Part shown: in pieces, positions 16,240-26,117 of the stretch | How the letters are laid out: the number at the start of each line of letters is the position of its first letter | Numbering within the stretch: position 1 is the stretch's first letter | Assembly (NCBI GenBank): GCA_937975765.1 | Contig: CALJUR010000080.1 | Location: 53,317-117,316, forward strand | Length of the DNA stretch: 64,000 nucleotides | Source of the DNA: an uncultured Myxococcales bacterium | Lineage (GTDB): Bacteria > Myxococcota_A > UBA9042 > DTJE01 | Direction: 5' to 3' | Position numbers and translations under genes: made by a program | The notes under the pieces: model-generated | What the model was told of the DNA's origin: nothing | The model's input: the letters and a program-made list of their open reading frames with translations, nothing else | Databases searched by the model: none

Positions 16240-17465
16240 ATCCCTTCGTGACGTTCAAGGTCGCCCTGCGCGCCCTGCTGCGCAACAAGACGCGGTCGGG
16301 CCTGACGACGCTGGGCATCATCATCGGCGTGGCGGCGGTCATCGCGATGGTCGCCATCGGCGAGGGCGCGAAGGTGATGGTCGCCAACGCCTTCGACGCC
16401 ATGGGCACCAACCTGCTGATCGTGATGTCGGGCAGCCACACGTCCGGCGGCATGCGGGGCGGGGCGGGCTCGATGCCGACGCTGACGTGGGGGGACCTCG
16501 CCGCGATCAAGACCGAGGTGGCGTCGGTCCGGTACGCGGCGCCCGTCTGCCAGACCAGCGTGTCGGTGCAGAGCGACGAGCAGAACTGGACCACGATGGC
16601 GGTCGGCACCACGACCGACTACCTGTCGATCCGCAACTGGTCGATCGGGAAGGGCGCGGCCTTCACGCAGAGCGACATCGACACGGGCGCGAAGGTCGTG
16701 CTGCTGGGCGCGACGGTCGCCGAGAAACTGTTCGGCGCGGACGTGGACCCGGTGGGGCGGACCGTGCGGATCCGCGGGGCCCCCTTCGAGGTGCTGGGGA
16801 TGCTGGCGAAGAAGGGCCAGTCGCCGATGGGCCAGGACTACGACGACGCGGTGGTGCTGCCGGTGTCGACGTTCCGGGCCAAGATCCAGGGCGGGCTGGC
16901 CCAGTTCATCCCGGGCGTGATCTTCGTCGGGGCGACCTCCTCGTCCACGACGGCGCGGGCCGAGCGCGACATGGATGCGCTGCTGCGGGACCGGCACCGG
17001 CTGGGCGACACGATCGAGAGCGACTTCTCGATCCGCAACCTGTCGGAGCTGGCCGAGGCGCGCCAGGACAGCACCAAGACGATGACGACGCTGCTGGCCG
17101 CCGTGGCCGCGGTGTCGCTGGCGGTGGGCGGCATCGGCATCATGAACATCCTGCTGGTCAGCGTGACCGAGCGGACCCGCGAGATCGGCGTGCGCATGGC
17201 CATCGGCGCGAAGCCCCGCAACATCCTGGCGCAGTTCCTGGTCGAGGCGCTGACGCTGTCGACGATGGGCGGCGTGCTGGGCATCGCGCTGGGGGTCCTG
17301 GCGGCGCAGCGGCTGGCGGCCAGTTTCGGGTGGCCGCTGCTGCTGCGGGCGGACATCATCGTGGTCGCGGTCGCGTTCTCGGCCGCCATCGGCATCGTGT
17401 TCGGCATGTACCCCGCCTGGAAGGCGTCCCGCCTGGACCCGATCGAGGCGCTGCGGTACGAGTAG
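16236..17465 (+). CDS. ABC transporter permease (MacB type)
   Basis: The 409-residue permease shows the MacB layout: one N-terminal membrane helix (about 20-42, GIIIGVAAVIAMVAIGEG), a large periplasmic domain, and three C-terminal helices (about 285-308 with GGIGIMNILLVSVTERTREIG, 330-355, 365-390). The TERTREIGVRMAIGA loop that contacts the ATPase is intact. With MacA, the ATPase and the divergent TolC it forms a full tripartite exporter, likely for peptides, lipids, siderophores or macrolides; the substrate cannot be read from the sequence. It ends the operon, converging with the large lipoprotein gene. Confidence 0.92.
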   Translation: MNPFVTFKVALRALLRNKTRSGLTTLGIIIGVAAVIAMVAIGEGAKVMVANAFDAMGTNLLIVMSGSHTSGGMRGGAGSMPTLTWGDLAAIKTEVASVRYAAPVCQTSVSVQSDEQNWTTMAVGTTTDYLSIRNWSIGKGAAFTQSDIDTGAKVVLLGATVAEKLFGADVDPVGRTVRIRGAPFEVLGMLAKKGQSPMGQDYDDAVVLPVSTFRAKIQGGLAQFIPGVIFVGATSSSTTARAERDMDALLRDRHRLGDTIESDFSIRNLSELAEARQDSTKTMTTLLAAVAAVSLAVGGIGIMNILLVSVTERTREIGVRMAIGAKPRNILAQFLVEALTLSTMGGVLGIALGVLAAQRLAASFGWPLLLRADIIVVAVAFSAAIGIVFGMYPAWKASRLDPIEALRYE

Positions 17466-17512
17466 CGGGCGATTGTCGGGGCGTGCGGCGGGGCGTGCGG
17501 GGGCGGGGGCTC

Positions 17513-20500
17513 CTACGGGGCCCAGGCCCGTCGCGGATCCACGTACCGGGCGCGCTCGATCCGGAACTCCCACGACGCCACGACCGCCAGCGCGTCCCCC
17601 GCGACGATCACGTCCGGGGTCATGGCCACATACAGCGGCGAGTCGAAGACCGGAACCGTCGCCGAGACGTTGCCGTCCCCGTCCACCTTCACCATCCGCA
17701 TCGTCACGGCCCGGCCGGCGCCGATCTCGCAGGGACGGCCCCACACGACGACCGACCCGATCCCGGAGGAAGCAGGCAGGGCCGAGGCGGCCATCGTGAA
17801 CTGCTCCGGCAGGAAGCAGTCGAAGCCGTCGAGGTCGAGGGTGTCCCCGACCGGCAGCAGGTCGGCATCCAGGCGCCGGGCGCGGACCTTCCGGAAGATC
17901 GAGGGCGGCTCGACGGCGGGGGGGGTGTCCTCGGTCCAGGCCAGCAGCCAGCCCGACGCGCCCATCGAGACCAGCGAGGCGCTGTGGGTCGTCGTGCCAT
18001 CCAGCGCCAGGGTGCGGGTCTCCTTCACCTCCCAGTCGGCGGGGTCGATCCGCGTCACGACCAGGGCGGAGGCGGGCGGGGTCTGGTCGATGGCCGGCTT
18101 CGTGTCGACGCGCATCAGCACGATGTCGCCGTCGGGGCCGCGAACCAGCGACCAGGGCAGCCGGGTGACCCCTTCGCTGGCGGCGTCCCACCGGAGCACG
18201 AACTGCGTGGTCGGCGACGACGGGTCCACCAGGACCAGTCGTCCCCCGGTCCCGCTGACGTCCTGGAAGTCGACCCCCGCCACCAGCAGCCGCCCGTCCG
18301 GAAGCACCAGGCCGGCCCGCGGGAACAGGGCGACGTCCAGCATCCGGGAACCGAGGACGCGAAGGTCCGGATCCAGCCGGATGGCCTGCATCCAGCCCTG
18401 GTCCAGGCCGTCGTGCCCTTCGGGTCCCTGCAGGAAGGTGCTGACCAGGGCGACGACGTCCGAGGCTCGTCGCAGCAGCAGCGGGCGCCCCTGGAAGCGC
18501 GACCCGGCGGAGTCCGGGAGGATGATCGAGGCCCCCACCCCGCCGGCGGCGGGATCGATCGACAGGACACGGGCCTCCAGGCCCTCCAGGTCGCTGTGCG
18601 CCAGCAGCGTGCCGCCCGAAGGCGTCGCGACGGGGGCGAACCCGGAGTGGTACCCGAAGCCGGCCGTCGTCGATGCCTCGATCGGCACGTCCCGGAAGTC
18701 GCAGTCGCGGCAGCCGAGAGAGACCCCGCCGTTCCCGGGATCACAGGATTCCCCGGCCTGCAGGACCCCGTCGGAAAGGCCGCCCGAGCAGAGGGGCTGG
18801 GTCCCCGCGGGACGGGTTCCGGCGTCCGGGAAGGGCGCGAAGGCTCCCGCCGCCGCCGGGCCGCCGGGGCCGTCCACGCCGTTGCAATCCGTGTCCCGGG
18901 CGTCGGGTTCCACGCACGCCCAGGAGACCAGCGCCACCCGGCCTTCCAGGGTGTCCCGCACCACCGCCTCGGCGGCGCCCGCGGCCCCGTGGACGGCAAT
19001 CGCGTCGGCGGCTTCCAGGCCCGCCGGGGACTTCAGCGCGACCAGGTCCGCGCCCCGCATCGCCGCGACCTGCAGCCACGCGGGCCAATCGAAGCCGTTC
19101 CCTTGCGCGTCGAACGTGCCGGTTCGCGCAGCCGTGATCGCGGCGACCACGGGCGTCCCGTCGGCGGCGATGCCCAGCGTCGCCCGGGAAACGCGCCGCA
19201 GCAGGAACTCCGGCGCGCCGCTCCCGCCCAGCACGTCGGTCCGCAGGGGCAGCGCCTTCCAGGACCCGGGGGCCTCGACCCACAGCACGGGCGCGGCCTC
19301 AGGGAAGTCGTCCAGGATCGACGCGTCGAGGTGCCTGGACTCCAGGACCACCATGCGCCCGAACGCGTCCTTCCCAAGACCCAACCCGGGTCCCGCAATG
19401 TCCGTGACGCCCGTCCCGGCATCCGGGTCCAGCCAGGCCTCCCGGGCCGGGAGCCGATCCGGCCTGCGGAGCGCGTCCGGGGAGAGTTCCTGGAAGTCCG
19501 GGACCCCCGATGGCGGAAGGATCGCCAACCGGGGAGTCGGCTCCCAGCCGTCGATCTGCGTGACCGTCTGCACCGTCCCTTCCGGTTCGACGGAAACCGC
19601 GGCGGCGCCGGACGACTCCACCGCGTCGAACGGGCACGCCCGCCTAAGCGTCGTCGCGGACCAGGCGCCGCCCGGATCGCGCCGGTGGGCCACCAGCGAG
19701 CAGCCCTGGACGGCCAGGACCCCGTCCGGCAGCGCACCGACCAGGCGGCCGTGGAAGGCGGGCACCGCCTCGATCGCAGGCGGGTAGGCGTCCAGCCAGG
19801 CGAACCCCGCGGTCCCGTCCCCTGGCCCCATGGCCAGCCGCATCGTGCCGTCGGCCGACCGCACCAGGCGGGCGACCGCGCCGGAACAGTCGACCGGGCC
19901 GGTCCCGGGGATCACCCCCGCGGCACCGGCGCCCTCGACCGGGGCCCGGACGTAGCGGAAACTCCGGTCGCCCGGGTCGCACAGGATCGCGTGCAGGGTG
20001 CCCGCGCCGTCCCGGGCCGCGTCCAGCACCCGGGCGTCGTCCGGGGCCTCCGTGAGCGTCAGGACCGTCGGTACGGCGGGCGTCGCGCAGCCGGGACCGA
20101 CGGCATCCTCGGCCCCGGGGTTCGCCAGCGGGTCCTCGTCGTCGCAGTCGGCGCCTCCGGCCGCGGCCCCGGCGAACCCGTCGTCGTCCAGGTCGTACGC
20201 ATCCCGCACGACCCGCAGGGACGTCGCCATCCGGACCGCGGCCTCGTCGCCGCTTCCGGCCGCCTCCGCCGCCACCTCGACCGTGCTGCGGGGCAGCGCC
20301 TCCCAGTCCAGGACCCAGTCGCAGGCGAGGCCGGTGCAGGAGGCTACCTCCTCCCCCGCCGCCAGGATGCGGATCGCGGGGGGCTCGGTTGCGCCCCACC
20401 ACGAAAGGTCGGCCCGGATGCCCACGTTCCCGGCCACATGGCCCGACCGGAAGGGGGCGCAGGCCGCGAACCCCGTGTCGCACTGGAGCAGGACCGGCTG

Positions 20501-22345
20501 GCGCCCCCCCATCGTCCCGCTGCGCACCTCGACCCGGACGGAGTCCGTTTCGGGCATCGGGAGCGGACCTCCCAGCCGCACTCCCACCTCGTGCAGACCG
20601 TCCGCGACGCGCGTCGTGTCCCAGGTCCCGAACACCAGGGCGTCGTCAATTTCGGGGACGGACCCGACGTCCGCCGGCCGGAGGACCAGGCCCATCGACT
20701 CCGCGGGCTGGCCGTCGACGGTCACCACGAATCCCATCGACTCGAGGTTCTCCGCGGTCAGGCCGTGGCCGGACACCCGCAGGCCCACCTGGACGCGCCC
20801 GAAGACCGTCACCGGGGTCGAGTGGTGGACGACGCCGCTCCCTTCGCCCCCGGGGTGGAAGTGCTCGACGAACAGCGACACGCCGTCCAACCGGACGCTG
20901 CTGCTGGACATCCGGCCTTCTGCCGTCCCGACGTGGCCGGCCGCGTCCCGGCCCCGAACCTTCAGCGGGGCCTGCTGGACATCGGGCGGAAGGACCGCCG
21001 TGCAGGCCCATTCCACGATGCCGGACGAGCGAGGCTCCGGCGATCCGCAATCGAGGCTGCCCGTCTCGCCGGGAACCAGCGTCACGACGGTGGCGTCCTT
21101 CGTGGACACGGTCACCTGGAACCGGGTGCTGGTCCCGCCGGCAATCGTTGCCGGCATATCGAGGACGGGGGGGAGCGCGTCGGTCGTGAATCGCACGATG
21201 TCGGTACAGGTGCCCCCGCCGGGCATCCTCGCCACCGCGCGGATCTCGTGCGCGCCGTCCTCCAGGCCGGCGATCGACAGGCTGCCCCCCTCCGGTCCGG
21301 GCCCCGTAGCCTCGCTTGCGATCCCGTCGGTGACGAAGGACACGACAGCGCCTTCGGTCGGCGGTTCCAGCCGCACCGTGCCGTCCCACGAGGCACCTTC
21401 CACGACGCGATCCGAGGGCCCGTCCAGCGCGATGTCGCATGCGCGCGGCGAGCAGTCGGCCGCGCGCGCCTGCACGACCAGGTTCCGGGTCGCAACGATC
21501 GGGCACGGGTCGGGGCCCGGACAGCAGTCACCCGGGGGCAGGGTCGCGGTGCCGATGATCGCCATCGGCTGGACGCCCGTCCTGTCCGCCGGCACCTCGA
21601 AGTCCGCGTCCAGCACCGCGCCCTGCACCTCGGTGACGGTCACGCCGCCCAGCGACGCCCGGATCCGCCAGCCCGTCGGCACGCCGCCGAACCCCTCCGG
21701 CACCCAGGACAGCGTGGCCTTCAGGCGGCCCTTCCCGCACACGGTCTCCCAGGTGTCCGGCCGCGCGACCTGCACGTCCAGCCGTGCCATGCAGGCCGAC
21801 TCGACGGTGTCCTGGGCAGGCATCGTGCGAACCGGGACGATCTCCTCGTCCTCCGACCCGTCGGCCCCGATCACCCGCGCCCGCAGCACGATCTCGCGGT
21901 CCGGGAACGGGCCCCAGTTCAGCGGGATCTCCTCGGTCTCGGCGGGATCCGGAATCGTGTTCGTCCGGCCGGTGCCGACGAAGACCTCCAGCGTCTTCAC
22001 GACCGGCTGCCGGGCGATGCGAAGCGCAACCGTGCATTTCTCGGCGGGGATCCTCACGCCGGGGTAGATCGGCCCGGCCAGGGAGGGGCAGCGGAAGGTG
22101 GCGAACCACGCCAACTGGAAGACCTGCGACGGCGCGTCGGCATCCGCCAGGAGATCGGTTCCGCCGCCGGTGTCCTCGTCCTCCGGGACCTCCTGCCCGG
22201 CATCCGTCGGGACATCGGCGACGACCTCACCCCCCTCCGCCCCCGGGTCGGCGGTCGCGTCGGACAGTTCGGTCGTTCCGAAGCATCCGGGCATACCCAG
22301 GGCCAGCAGCACCAGGCACGGGAACCGGCATCCTGCGAACTTCAT
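17513..22345 (-). CDS. Very large surface lipoprotein (1610 residues)
   Basis: The protein has a lipoprotein signal peptide with lipid-acceptor Cys21 (LGMPGC), then an Asp/Glu/Ala-rich linker. Beta-rich segments follow, probably several immunoglobulin-like or fibronectin-like domains up to about residue 690. Near residues 705-740 there is DLDDDGFAG followed by GGADCDDEDP, a calcium-binding type motif common in myxobacterial surface proteins, with Cys residues around it. The C-terminal 850 residues look like a propeller-like or repeat region with many SGxxG turns and further paired Cys. I do not recognise a catalytic domain. It is the last gene of an ECF sigma/FecR operon, so it may be the exported output of that regulator. 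Confidence 0.75.
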   Translation of the reverse strand: MKFAGCRFPCLVLLALGMPGCFGTTELSDATADPGAEGGEVVADVPTDAGQEVPEDEDTGGGTDLLADADAPSQVFQLAWFATFRCPSLAGPIYPGVRIPAEKCTVALRIARQPVVKTLEVFVGTGRTNTIPDPAETEEIPLNWGPFPDREIVLRARVIGADGSEDEEIVPVRTMPAQDTVESACMARLDVQVARPDTWETVCGKGRLKATLSWVPEGFGGVPTGWRIRASLGGVTVTEVQGAVLDADFEVPADRTGVQPMAIIGTATLPPGDCCPGPDPCPIVATRNLVVQARAADCSPRACDIALDGPSDRVVEGASWDGTVRLEPPTEGAVVSFVTDGIASEATGPGPEGGSLSIAGLEDGAHEIRAVARMPGGGTCTDIVRFTTDALPPVLDMPATIAGGTSTRFQVTVSTKDATVVTLVPGETGSLDCGSPEPRSSGIVEWACTAVLPPDVQQAPLKVRGRDAAGHVGTAEGRMSSSSVRLDGVSLFVEHFHPGGEGSGVVHHSTPVTVFGRVQVGLRVSGHGLTAENLESMGFVVTVDGQPAESMGLVLRPADVGSVPEIDDALVFGTWDTTRVADGLHEVGVRLGGPLPMPETDSVRVEVRSGTMGGRQPVLLQCDTGFAACAPFRSGHVAGNVGIRADLSWWGATEPPAIRILAAGEEVASCTGLACDWVLDWEALPRSTVEVAAEAAGSGDEAAVRMATSLRVVRDAYDLDDDGFAGAAAGGADCDDEDPLANPGAEDAVGPGCATPAVPTVLTLTEAPDDARVLDAARDGAGTLHAILCDPGDRSFRYVRAPVEGAGAAGVIPGTGPVDCSGAVARLVRSADGTMRLAMGPGDGTAGFAWLDAYPPAIEAVPAFHGRLVGALPDGVLAVQGCSLVAHRRDPGGAWSATTLRRACPFDAVESSGAAAVSVEPEGTVQTVTQIDGWEPTPRLAILPPSGVPDFQELSPDALRRPDRLPAREAWLDPDAGTGVTDIAGPGLGLGKDAFGRMVVLESRHLDASILDDFPEAAPVLWVEAPGSWKALPLRTDVLGGSGAPEFLLRRVSRATLGIAADGTPVVAAITAARTGTFDAQGNGFDWPAWLQVAAMRGADLVALKSPAGLEAADAIAVHGAAGAAEAVVRDTLEGRVALVSWACVEPDARDTDCNGVDGPGGPAAAGAFAPFPDAGTRPAGTQPLCSGGLSDGVLQAGESCDPGNGGVSLGCRDCDFRDVPIEASTTAGFGYHSGFAPVATPSGGTLLAHSDLEGLEARVLSIDPAAGGVGASIILPDSAGSRFQGRPLLLRRASDVVALVSTFLQGPEGHDGLDQGWMQAIRLDPDLRVLGSRMLDVALFPRAGLVLPDGRLLVAGVDFQDVSGTGGRLVLVDPSSPTTQFVLRWDAASEGVTRLPWSLVRGPDGDIVLMRVDTKPAIDQTPPASALVVTRIDPADWEVKETRTLALDGTTTHSASLVSMGASGWLLAWTEDTPPAVEPPSIFRKVRARRLDADLLPVGDTLDLDGFDCFLPEQFTMAASALPASSGIGSVVVWGRPCEIGAGRAVTMRMVKVDGDGNVSATVPVFDSPLYVAMTPDVIVAGDALAVVASWEFRIERARYVDPRRAWAP

Positions 22346-22381
22346 CGGGGCCTCCGCAGCCAGCGTCCTTCGACGGGGTAG

Positions 22382-24073
22382 TCACCGGAAGGGATGAGAC
22401 TGTTCGGAAACGGGCCGATCCCCGGACAGGAAGGCGCGGACCTCGGCCGCGTGTACGCCGCCCGGGAAGCGCCGCAGGTACTCGGTCGCCAGGGACCGCG
22501 CCTCCTCGTCCCGCCCCTGCTGCAGCCGCACCTGCACCATGCCCGCCAGCGCGGTCTCCGCCAGCGCGGGCACCCGGTCTTCCCGACGCGGGGCGAACCA
22601 GGTCCAGGCGGCCTCGGCGTCCCGGCGGACCAGCAGTTCACGGCCCGCGTCGGCGAAGGCTCGGGCGGCCTCCGGCGCATCCGGGTGCTGGGCCAGCAGG
22701 CGCGTCCGCAACGCCCGGCACTCCTCCAGCCGTCCCTCGTTCCCGGCCAGCGTCGCCAGTTCGCCGATCGCCTGCGCCGCGTACCGGCCTCCCGGATGGC
22801 GGGAGAGGTACTGCCACCAGGCCTGCTCGGCATCGCGCGACCGCCCCAGGTCCTGCTGCAGCACCTGGGCCAGGTCCACCAGGACCCCCTCCGGGACCCC
22901 GGCCGGCGCCCCGGCCAACGACCGCTCGTAGGCCGCGCGGGCCTCCTCGGGCCGTCCCGAGATCCGCAGCGCGTCGCCCAGCAGGGCCATCAGGCGGGGC
23001 TCGGGCGGACAGCCCTCCGCCAGCGCCCGGCGGATGTCCTCGATCGCCTGCCGGGCCTCGGACCGGCCCAACTTGGCACGGGCCTGCTCGAGCACCCGAC
23101 CAGCGTCCGGCGGGGCCGCCTCTTCCGGGGCCCTCGCCTCGCCCGGTACGGGAGCCGGCCCGGGTACCAGGTTCGGGACCGCCGCGGGCACCCCGTCCCG
23201 AGAAGGCGCCAGGGTCCTGGCGAGCGGGGCCGTCGTCACGGGCGGCGGACGATCGGTCACCTCCGCCTCCGGGCCGATCGGCATCGGCCCCTCCACGCCA
23301 CCGCGCGTCACGCGGACCTGGAACCCGGCGCGGACCCGGGCCAACTCCACCTCGGCCAGCGTCTCGACCTTCACCTCGCCCTCGAAGCAGGAGATGACCG
23401 TCTCGACGCCCGGGCGGTGGGCCGTGCGGAAGCGGGTCCCCAGCACCCGCACCTGGGCCAGGGGGGTGCGCACCTCGAAGGCTTCCCCGGCCTTCAGCGG
23501 GCGCACGCTCGCGTCCACCCGTCCCTCGTCCAGGAACAGCACGGTCCGGGAGACGTCCCAGGCCCCGACCTGGATGCGGGTGAACGACCCCACCCGCAGA
23601 TCGGCGACGCGGGCCTCGGACAGGCGCGCCTCGGCGCCCTCGGTCTGGATCCACTGGCCCGGGCGCACGTCGGCGATCGTCGGGCCGCCGGCATCGCGGG
23701 CGAGGCCGGCAGGGGACGGATCCGGCACGGCGGCTCGGTCGGCCCGTTCGATGCCGAACCAGGTTCCCAGCACCGCCAGCACGACCGCGGCGGCGGCGCC
23801 GGCCGCGAGGACGAGGCGCGGGAACCGTCGCCGGGCGGGGAGGCGGGACCCGGCCAGGGCGGCACGGATGGCGGCCATGTCCGGCCCGGCGGGCGACCTG
23901 CGCTCGACCTGCTCCCGGATCCCCTCGATCGCGTTGTGGTACCTGGAGCGCAGCCGTCGACAGTCCGGGCAGGCCGCGACATGGGCGTCGATCTCGCGGG
24001 GGACGGCCCGGTCCGGCTCGGCCTGCAACCGCCAGTCCTCGTAGATTCGACACGTTCCCATTGCGTCCCCCAT
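22382..24073 (-). CDS. Zinc-finger anti-sigma/FecR domain/TPR protein
   Basis: The preferred ATG gives 563 residues; another ATG four codons on is possible. The N-terminus has a zinc-finger anti-sigma motif HVAACPDC (His31, Cys35, Cys38), then a single membrane helix (86-107). The periplasmic part begins with a FecR domain (about 130-245, including DEGRVDASVRPL and VRVLGTRFRT), followed by a Pro/Ala linker and TPR-like repeats to the end (for example GDALRISGRPEEARAAYERS). FecR-type proteins pass a signal from the outer membrane to an ECF sigma factor. Here the sigma gene is immediately upstream, separated by 19 bp. The ZAS-FecR-TPR combination is unusual but plausible as one sensor. Confidence 0.8.
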   Translation of the reverse strand: MGDAMGTCRIYEDWRLQAEPDRAVPREIDAHVAACPDCRRLRSRYHNAIEGIREQVERRSPAGPDMAAIRAALAGSRLPARRRFPRLVLAAGAAAAVVLAVLGTWFGIERADRAAVPDPSPAGLARDAGGPTIADVRPGQWIQTEGAEARLSEARVADLRVGSFTRIQVGAWDVSRTVLFLDEGRVDASVRPLKAGEAFEVRTPLAQVRVLGTRFRTAHRPGVETVISCFEGEVKVETLAEVELARVRAGFQVRVTRGGVEGPMPIGPEAEVTDRPPPVTTAPLARTLAPSRDGVPAAVPNLVPGPAPVPGEARAPEEAAPPDAGRVLEQARAKLGRSEARQAIEDIRRALAEGCPPEPRLMALLGDALRISGRPEEARAAYERSLAGAPAGVPEGVLVDLAQVLQQDLGRSRDAEQAWWQYLSRHPGGRYAAQAIGELATLAGNEGRLEECRALRTRLLAQHPDAPEAARAFADAGRELLVRRDAEAAWTWFAPRREDRVPALAETALAGMVQVRLQQGRDEEARSLATEYLRRFPGGVHAAEVRAFLSGDRPVSEQSHPFR

Positions 24074-24092
24074 CCGCCGCTCCACCGGCGAA

Positions 24093-24743
24093 TCAGGCCC
24101 CTTCGCCCGGCCCCGGCAGGGCGTCTCCGATCGCCTCCGCCAACCCGGCACCCCGCAGCCGGAGAAGGATCCGGCCACGGGCCTCGTGCAGCCGCGACCG
24201 AACCGTCCCGGCCGGCACTCCCAGCGCGCGAGCCGCCTCGTCCGAGGTCATCCCCTCGGCCTCCACCAGCAGCCAGGCCAACCGGAACCGCGGGTCCATC
24301 ACGTCCAGGGCCCGGCGCACCAGTTGCAACGCGAGACGCTCGTCCCCGGACTGCGCCGGGTCGGGGGCAGTCCGCCGGGCCGCTTCCTCCCAGAGGCGGC
24401 TGGCCTCGACCCGGCGCCGCTGGCGCCAGCGGGTCCTGAGATGAACCTCGGCCACGTGGCGCGCGATCGCGAACAGCCAGGTCGACAGGGAGGAATCGCC
24501 CCGGAACGAGTCCAGCGATCGCACGGCCTCCAGGAACACCTGTTGCACCAGGTCGTCGAGGTCGTCCCCCGGGCCCAGGAGATAGCGCAGGAAGCGGGTG
24601 ACGCGCCCCTGCTGCAGCCGGTACAACTCGACCCAGGCCGCCTCGGACCCCTGCCTGCACTGGCGCAGCAGGTCCGGGTGGAGATCGACCCCGTCGTCGG
24701 CACGCTGCACGCGGCGTTCGCCCTGTTCAATGGCTCGCGTCAC
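24093..24743 (-). CDS. ECF-type RNA polymerase sigma factor
   Basis: The GTG start lies 5 bp after GGAGG and overlaps the upstream gene's stop as GTGA, giving 216 residues. Region 2 includes DDLDDLVQQVFLEAVRSLDSF and STWLFAIARHVA; region 4 has MTSDEAARALGVPAGTVRSR, a clear helix-turn-helix. It is followed by its likely anti-sigma/FecR partner. Targets probably include its own operon and possibly the giant lipoprotein gene. Confidence 0.9.
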   Translation of the reverse strand: MTRAIEQGERRVQRADDGVDLHPDLLRQCRQGSEAAWVELYRLQQGRVTRFLRYLLGPGDDLDDLVQQVFLEAVRSLDSFRGDSSLSTWLFAIARHVAEVHLRTRWRQRRRVEASRLWEEAARRTAPDPAQSGDERLALQLVRRALDVMDPRFRLAWLLVEAEGMTSDEAARALGVPAGTVRSRLHEARGRILLRLRGAGLAEAIGDALPGPGEGA

Positions 24744-25774
24744 GGCCGCCTCCGGTCCCGCAGGACGGCCCCCAGGCGGACCGCCAGGCCGACGGACAGC
24801 CGGGGCGGGTCGTAGACCGTCCTCCCCTGCCAGGACAGGGCCTCGCCACCCAGGAATCCCCGCAACACGCCCGCCACCGACACCCGCAGGATGCCCGTCG
24901 CGACGATCGCCACCTCGACCTCCGCCTCCAGCAACGGGAGGGTGTTCGAGATGCGCCGCGAATCGCCGCGACCCGGCACCGACGCCTCCAGTTGCCTCCA
25001 CTCGATCCCCGCGCCCAGCGCGCCCCGCACGAGAATCCGAGGGTGCACCCGGCCCCCGCCCCGCAGCAGGATCGTCACTGGCACGGCCATCGCGTCGATG
25101 CGGAACGGGTCGGTGGCCGCCTGCTGCGCAGGCTCGAAGCCCGCCCGCAGGCCGACCAGCAACCGCTCGTCGTACAGCGTCAGGCCGCCTTCCAGGTCCG
25201 TGGCGAACCGGTGATTCCCCCCGGTGGGCTGGTACCCGTACCGCCCCGCCAGGGACACGTATCCGGCCGGCCCGACGACGGATTGTGCAACCGACGGCGT
25301 CGCGAGCGGCTGTCGGGTCCGGTCCACCAGCAAGGGATGCCCGCGCCGGACCTCGGCCGCGAACAGCCCGACCACCCGCCGCGCGATCTCCTGGCCTCGA
25401 TCGACGGGTGCGGCACCCCCGAGATCCTGTTGCAGCGTCGCCCCGCAAGGCCCCAGCAGGACCGCGTTCGTACCCGTCAGAAGCAGCAGCGCCGATGGCC
25501 CATCCGAATCGGGGGGACAGGCTTCCGGCGCGGGGGCGGACACGACCCGCCGCAGGAGTGCCAGGCGCGACTTCCTCCATTCCAGGTCCACCGCCGCGGC
25601 CACGTCGTCGAACCCCAGCCCGTCGGCCGGCGATCGGGCCACGATGCACAGGGAGGCCTGGGGCGCCGAGGCAAAGGCAGGCTGCACGAACGCCGGAAAG
25701 GCCAGCAGCACCGCGAGGACGGGGGACAATCGTCCCCGCTCAACCGCCTTCGGTCCGCTCGCCCGGCGATGCAT
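24740..25774 (-). CDS. Exported protein, probable outer-membrane beta-barrel
   Basis: The chosen ATG follows GGAGAGG and gives 344 residues with a signal peptide (AVLLAFPAFVQPAFA, cleavage near residue 36). The first 150 residues form a mixed domain with a Cys pair, resembling a small exported binding domain. From about residue 165 alternating hydrophobic/aromatic strands with tight turns (for example GYVSLAGRYGYQP and VSVAGVLRGFLGG) suggest an outer-membrane barrel. It heads the operon containing ECF sigma, FecR and the large lipoprotein, which would fit an outer membrane signal receiver. No TonB box or plug domain is visible. Function unknown. Confidence 0.6.
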   Translation of the reverse strand: MHRRASGPKAVERGRLSPVLAVLLAFPAFVQPAFASAPQASLCIVARSPADGLGFDDVAAAVDLEWRKSRLALLRRVVSAPAPEACPPDSDGPSALLLLTGTNAVLLGPCGATLQQDLGGAAPVDRGQEIARRVVGLFAAEVRRGHPLLVDRTRQPLATPSVAQSVVGPAGYVSLAGRYGYQPTGGNHRFATDLEGGLTLYDERLLVGLRAGFEPAQQAATDPFRIDAMAVPVTILLRGGGRVHPRILVRGALGAGIEWRQLEASVPGRGDSRRISNTLPLLEAEVEVAIVATGILRVSVAGVLRGFLGGEALSWQGRTVYDPPRLSVGLAVRLGAVLRDRRRP

Positions 25775-25921
25775 GCCCTCTCCCGTGCACGGACCACAGG
25801 TCGACGACCGGGTCCCGCACGGTTGGTTGCCGCCCGGGTCCGGATCGTTCGCCGTGCCGGTCCCCGGGCAGGACAGCCGCCAGGGAACCCTTCCACGACG
25901 CCGTTGCCAGGACCGGTGACG

Positions 25922-25951
25922 TTTATCTTCTTCCCTCCCCCGGGATGTCAA
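25922..25951 (-). promoter_or_regulatory. Candidate sigma-70 promoter of the sigma/FecR/lipoprotein operon
   Basis: The minus strand has a perfect TTGACA followed after 18 bp by GATAAA, about 150 nt upstream of the first gene. The spacing is acceptable and the -35 is consensus. An ECF promoter could exist closer to the gene. Confidence 0.5.
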
Positions 25952-26039
25952 TCGCCCCCCAGGCGTCCCCGGGGCACCTGTTGGACGAGGGCGAGAATAG
26001 ACCCCGGCACCCCTCGTCGAAGGGGCGCGCCGACGGGAG

Positions 26040-26060
26040 CGCGGACAATGCATGTCCGCG
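26040..26060. promoter_or_regulatory. Perfect inverted repeat in divergent region
   Basis: CGCGGACA and TGTCCGCG are separated by ATGCA. It lies between the two divergent promoter candidates, so it may be a regulator-binding site; no T-run follows, so a terminator is less likely. Confidence 0.4.
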
Positions 26061-26117
26061 AATCCACGATGAAACCTGGGAGGGCGAGGCGATCGGGCGA
26101 CGGACGCCACGATCACC

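Noticed and set aside
15444..22381. Very long open frames on the strand opposite the MacB and giant lipoprotein genes
   Set aside because: At this G+C content antisense frames stay open by codon bias. They lack ribosome sites and recognisable domains, while the chosen strand has clear motifs.
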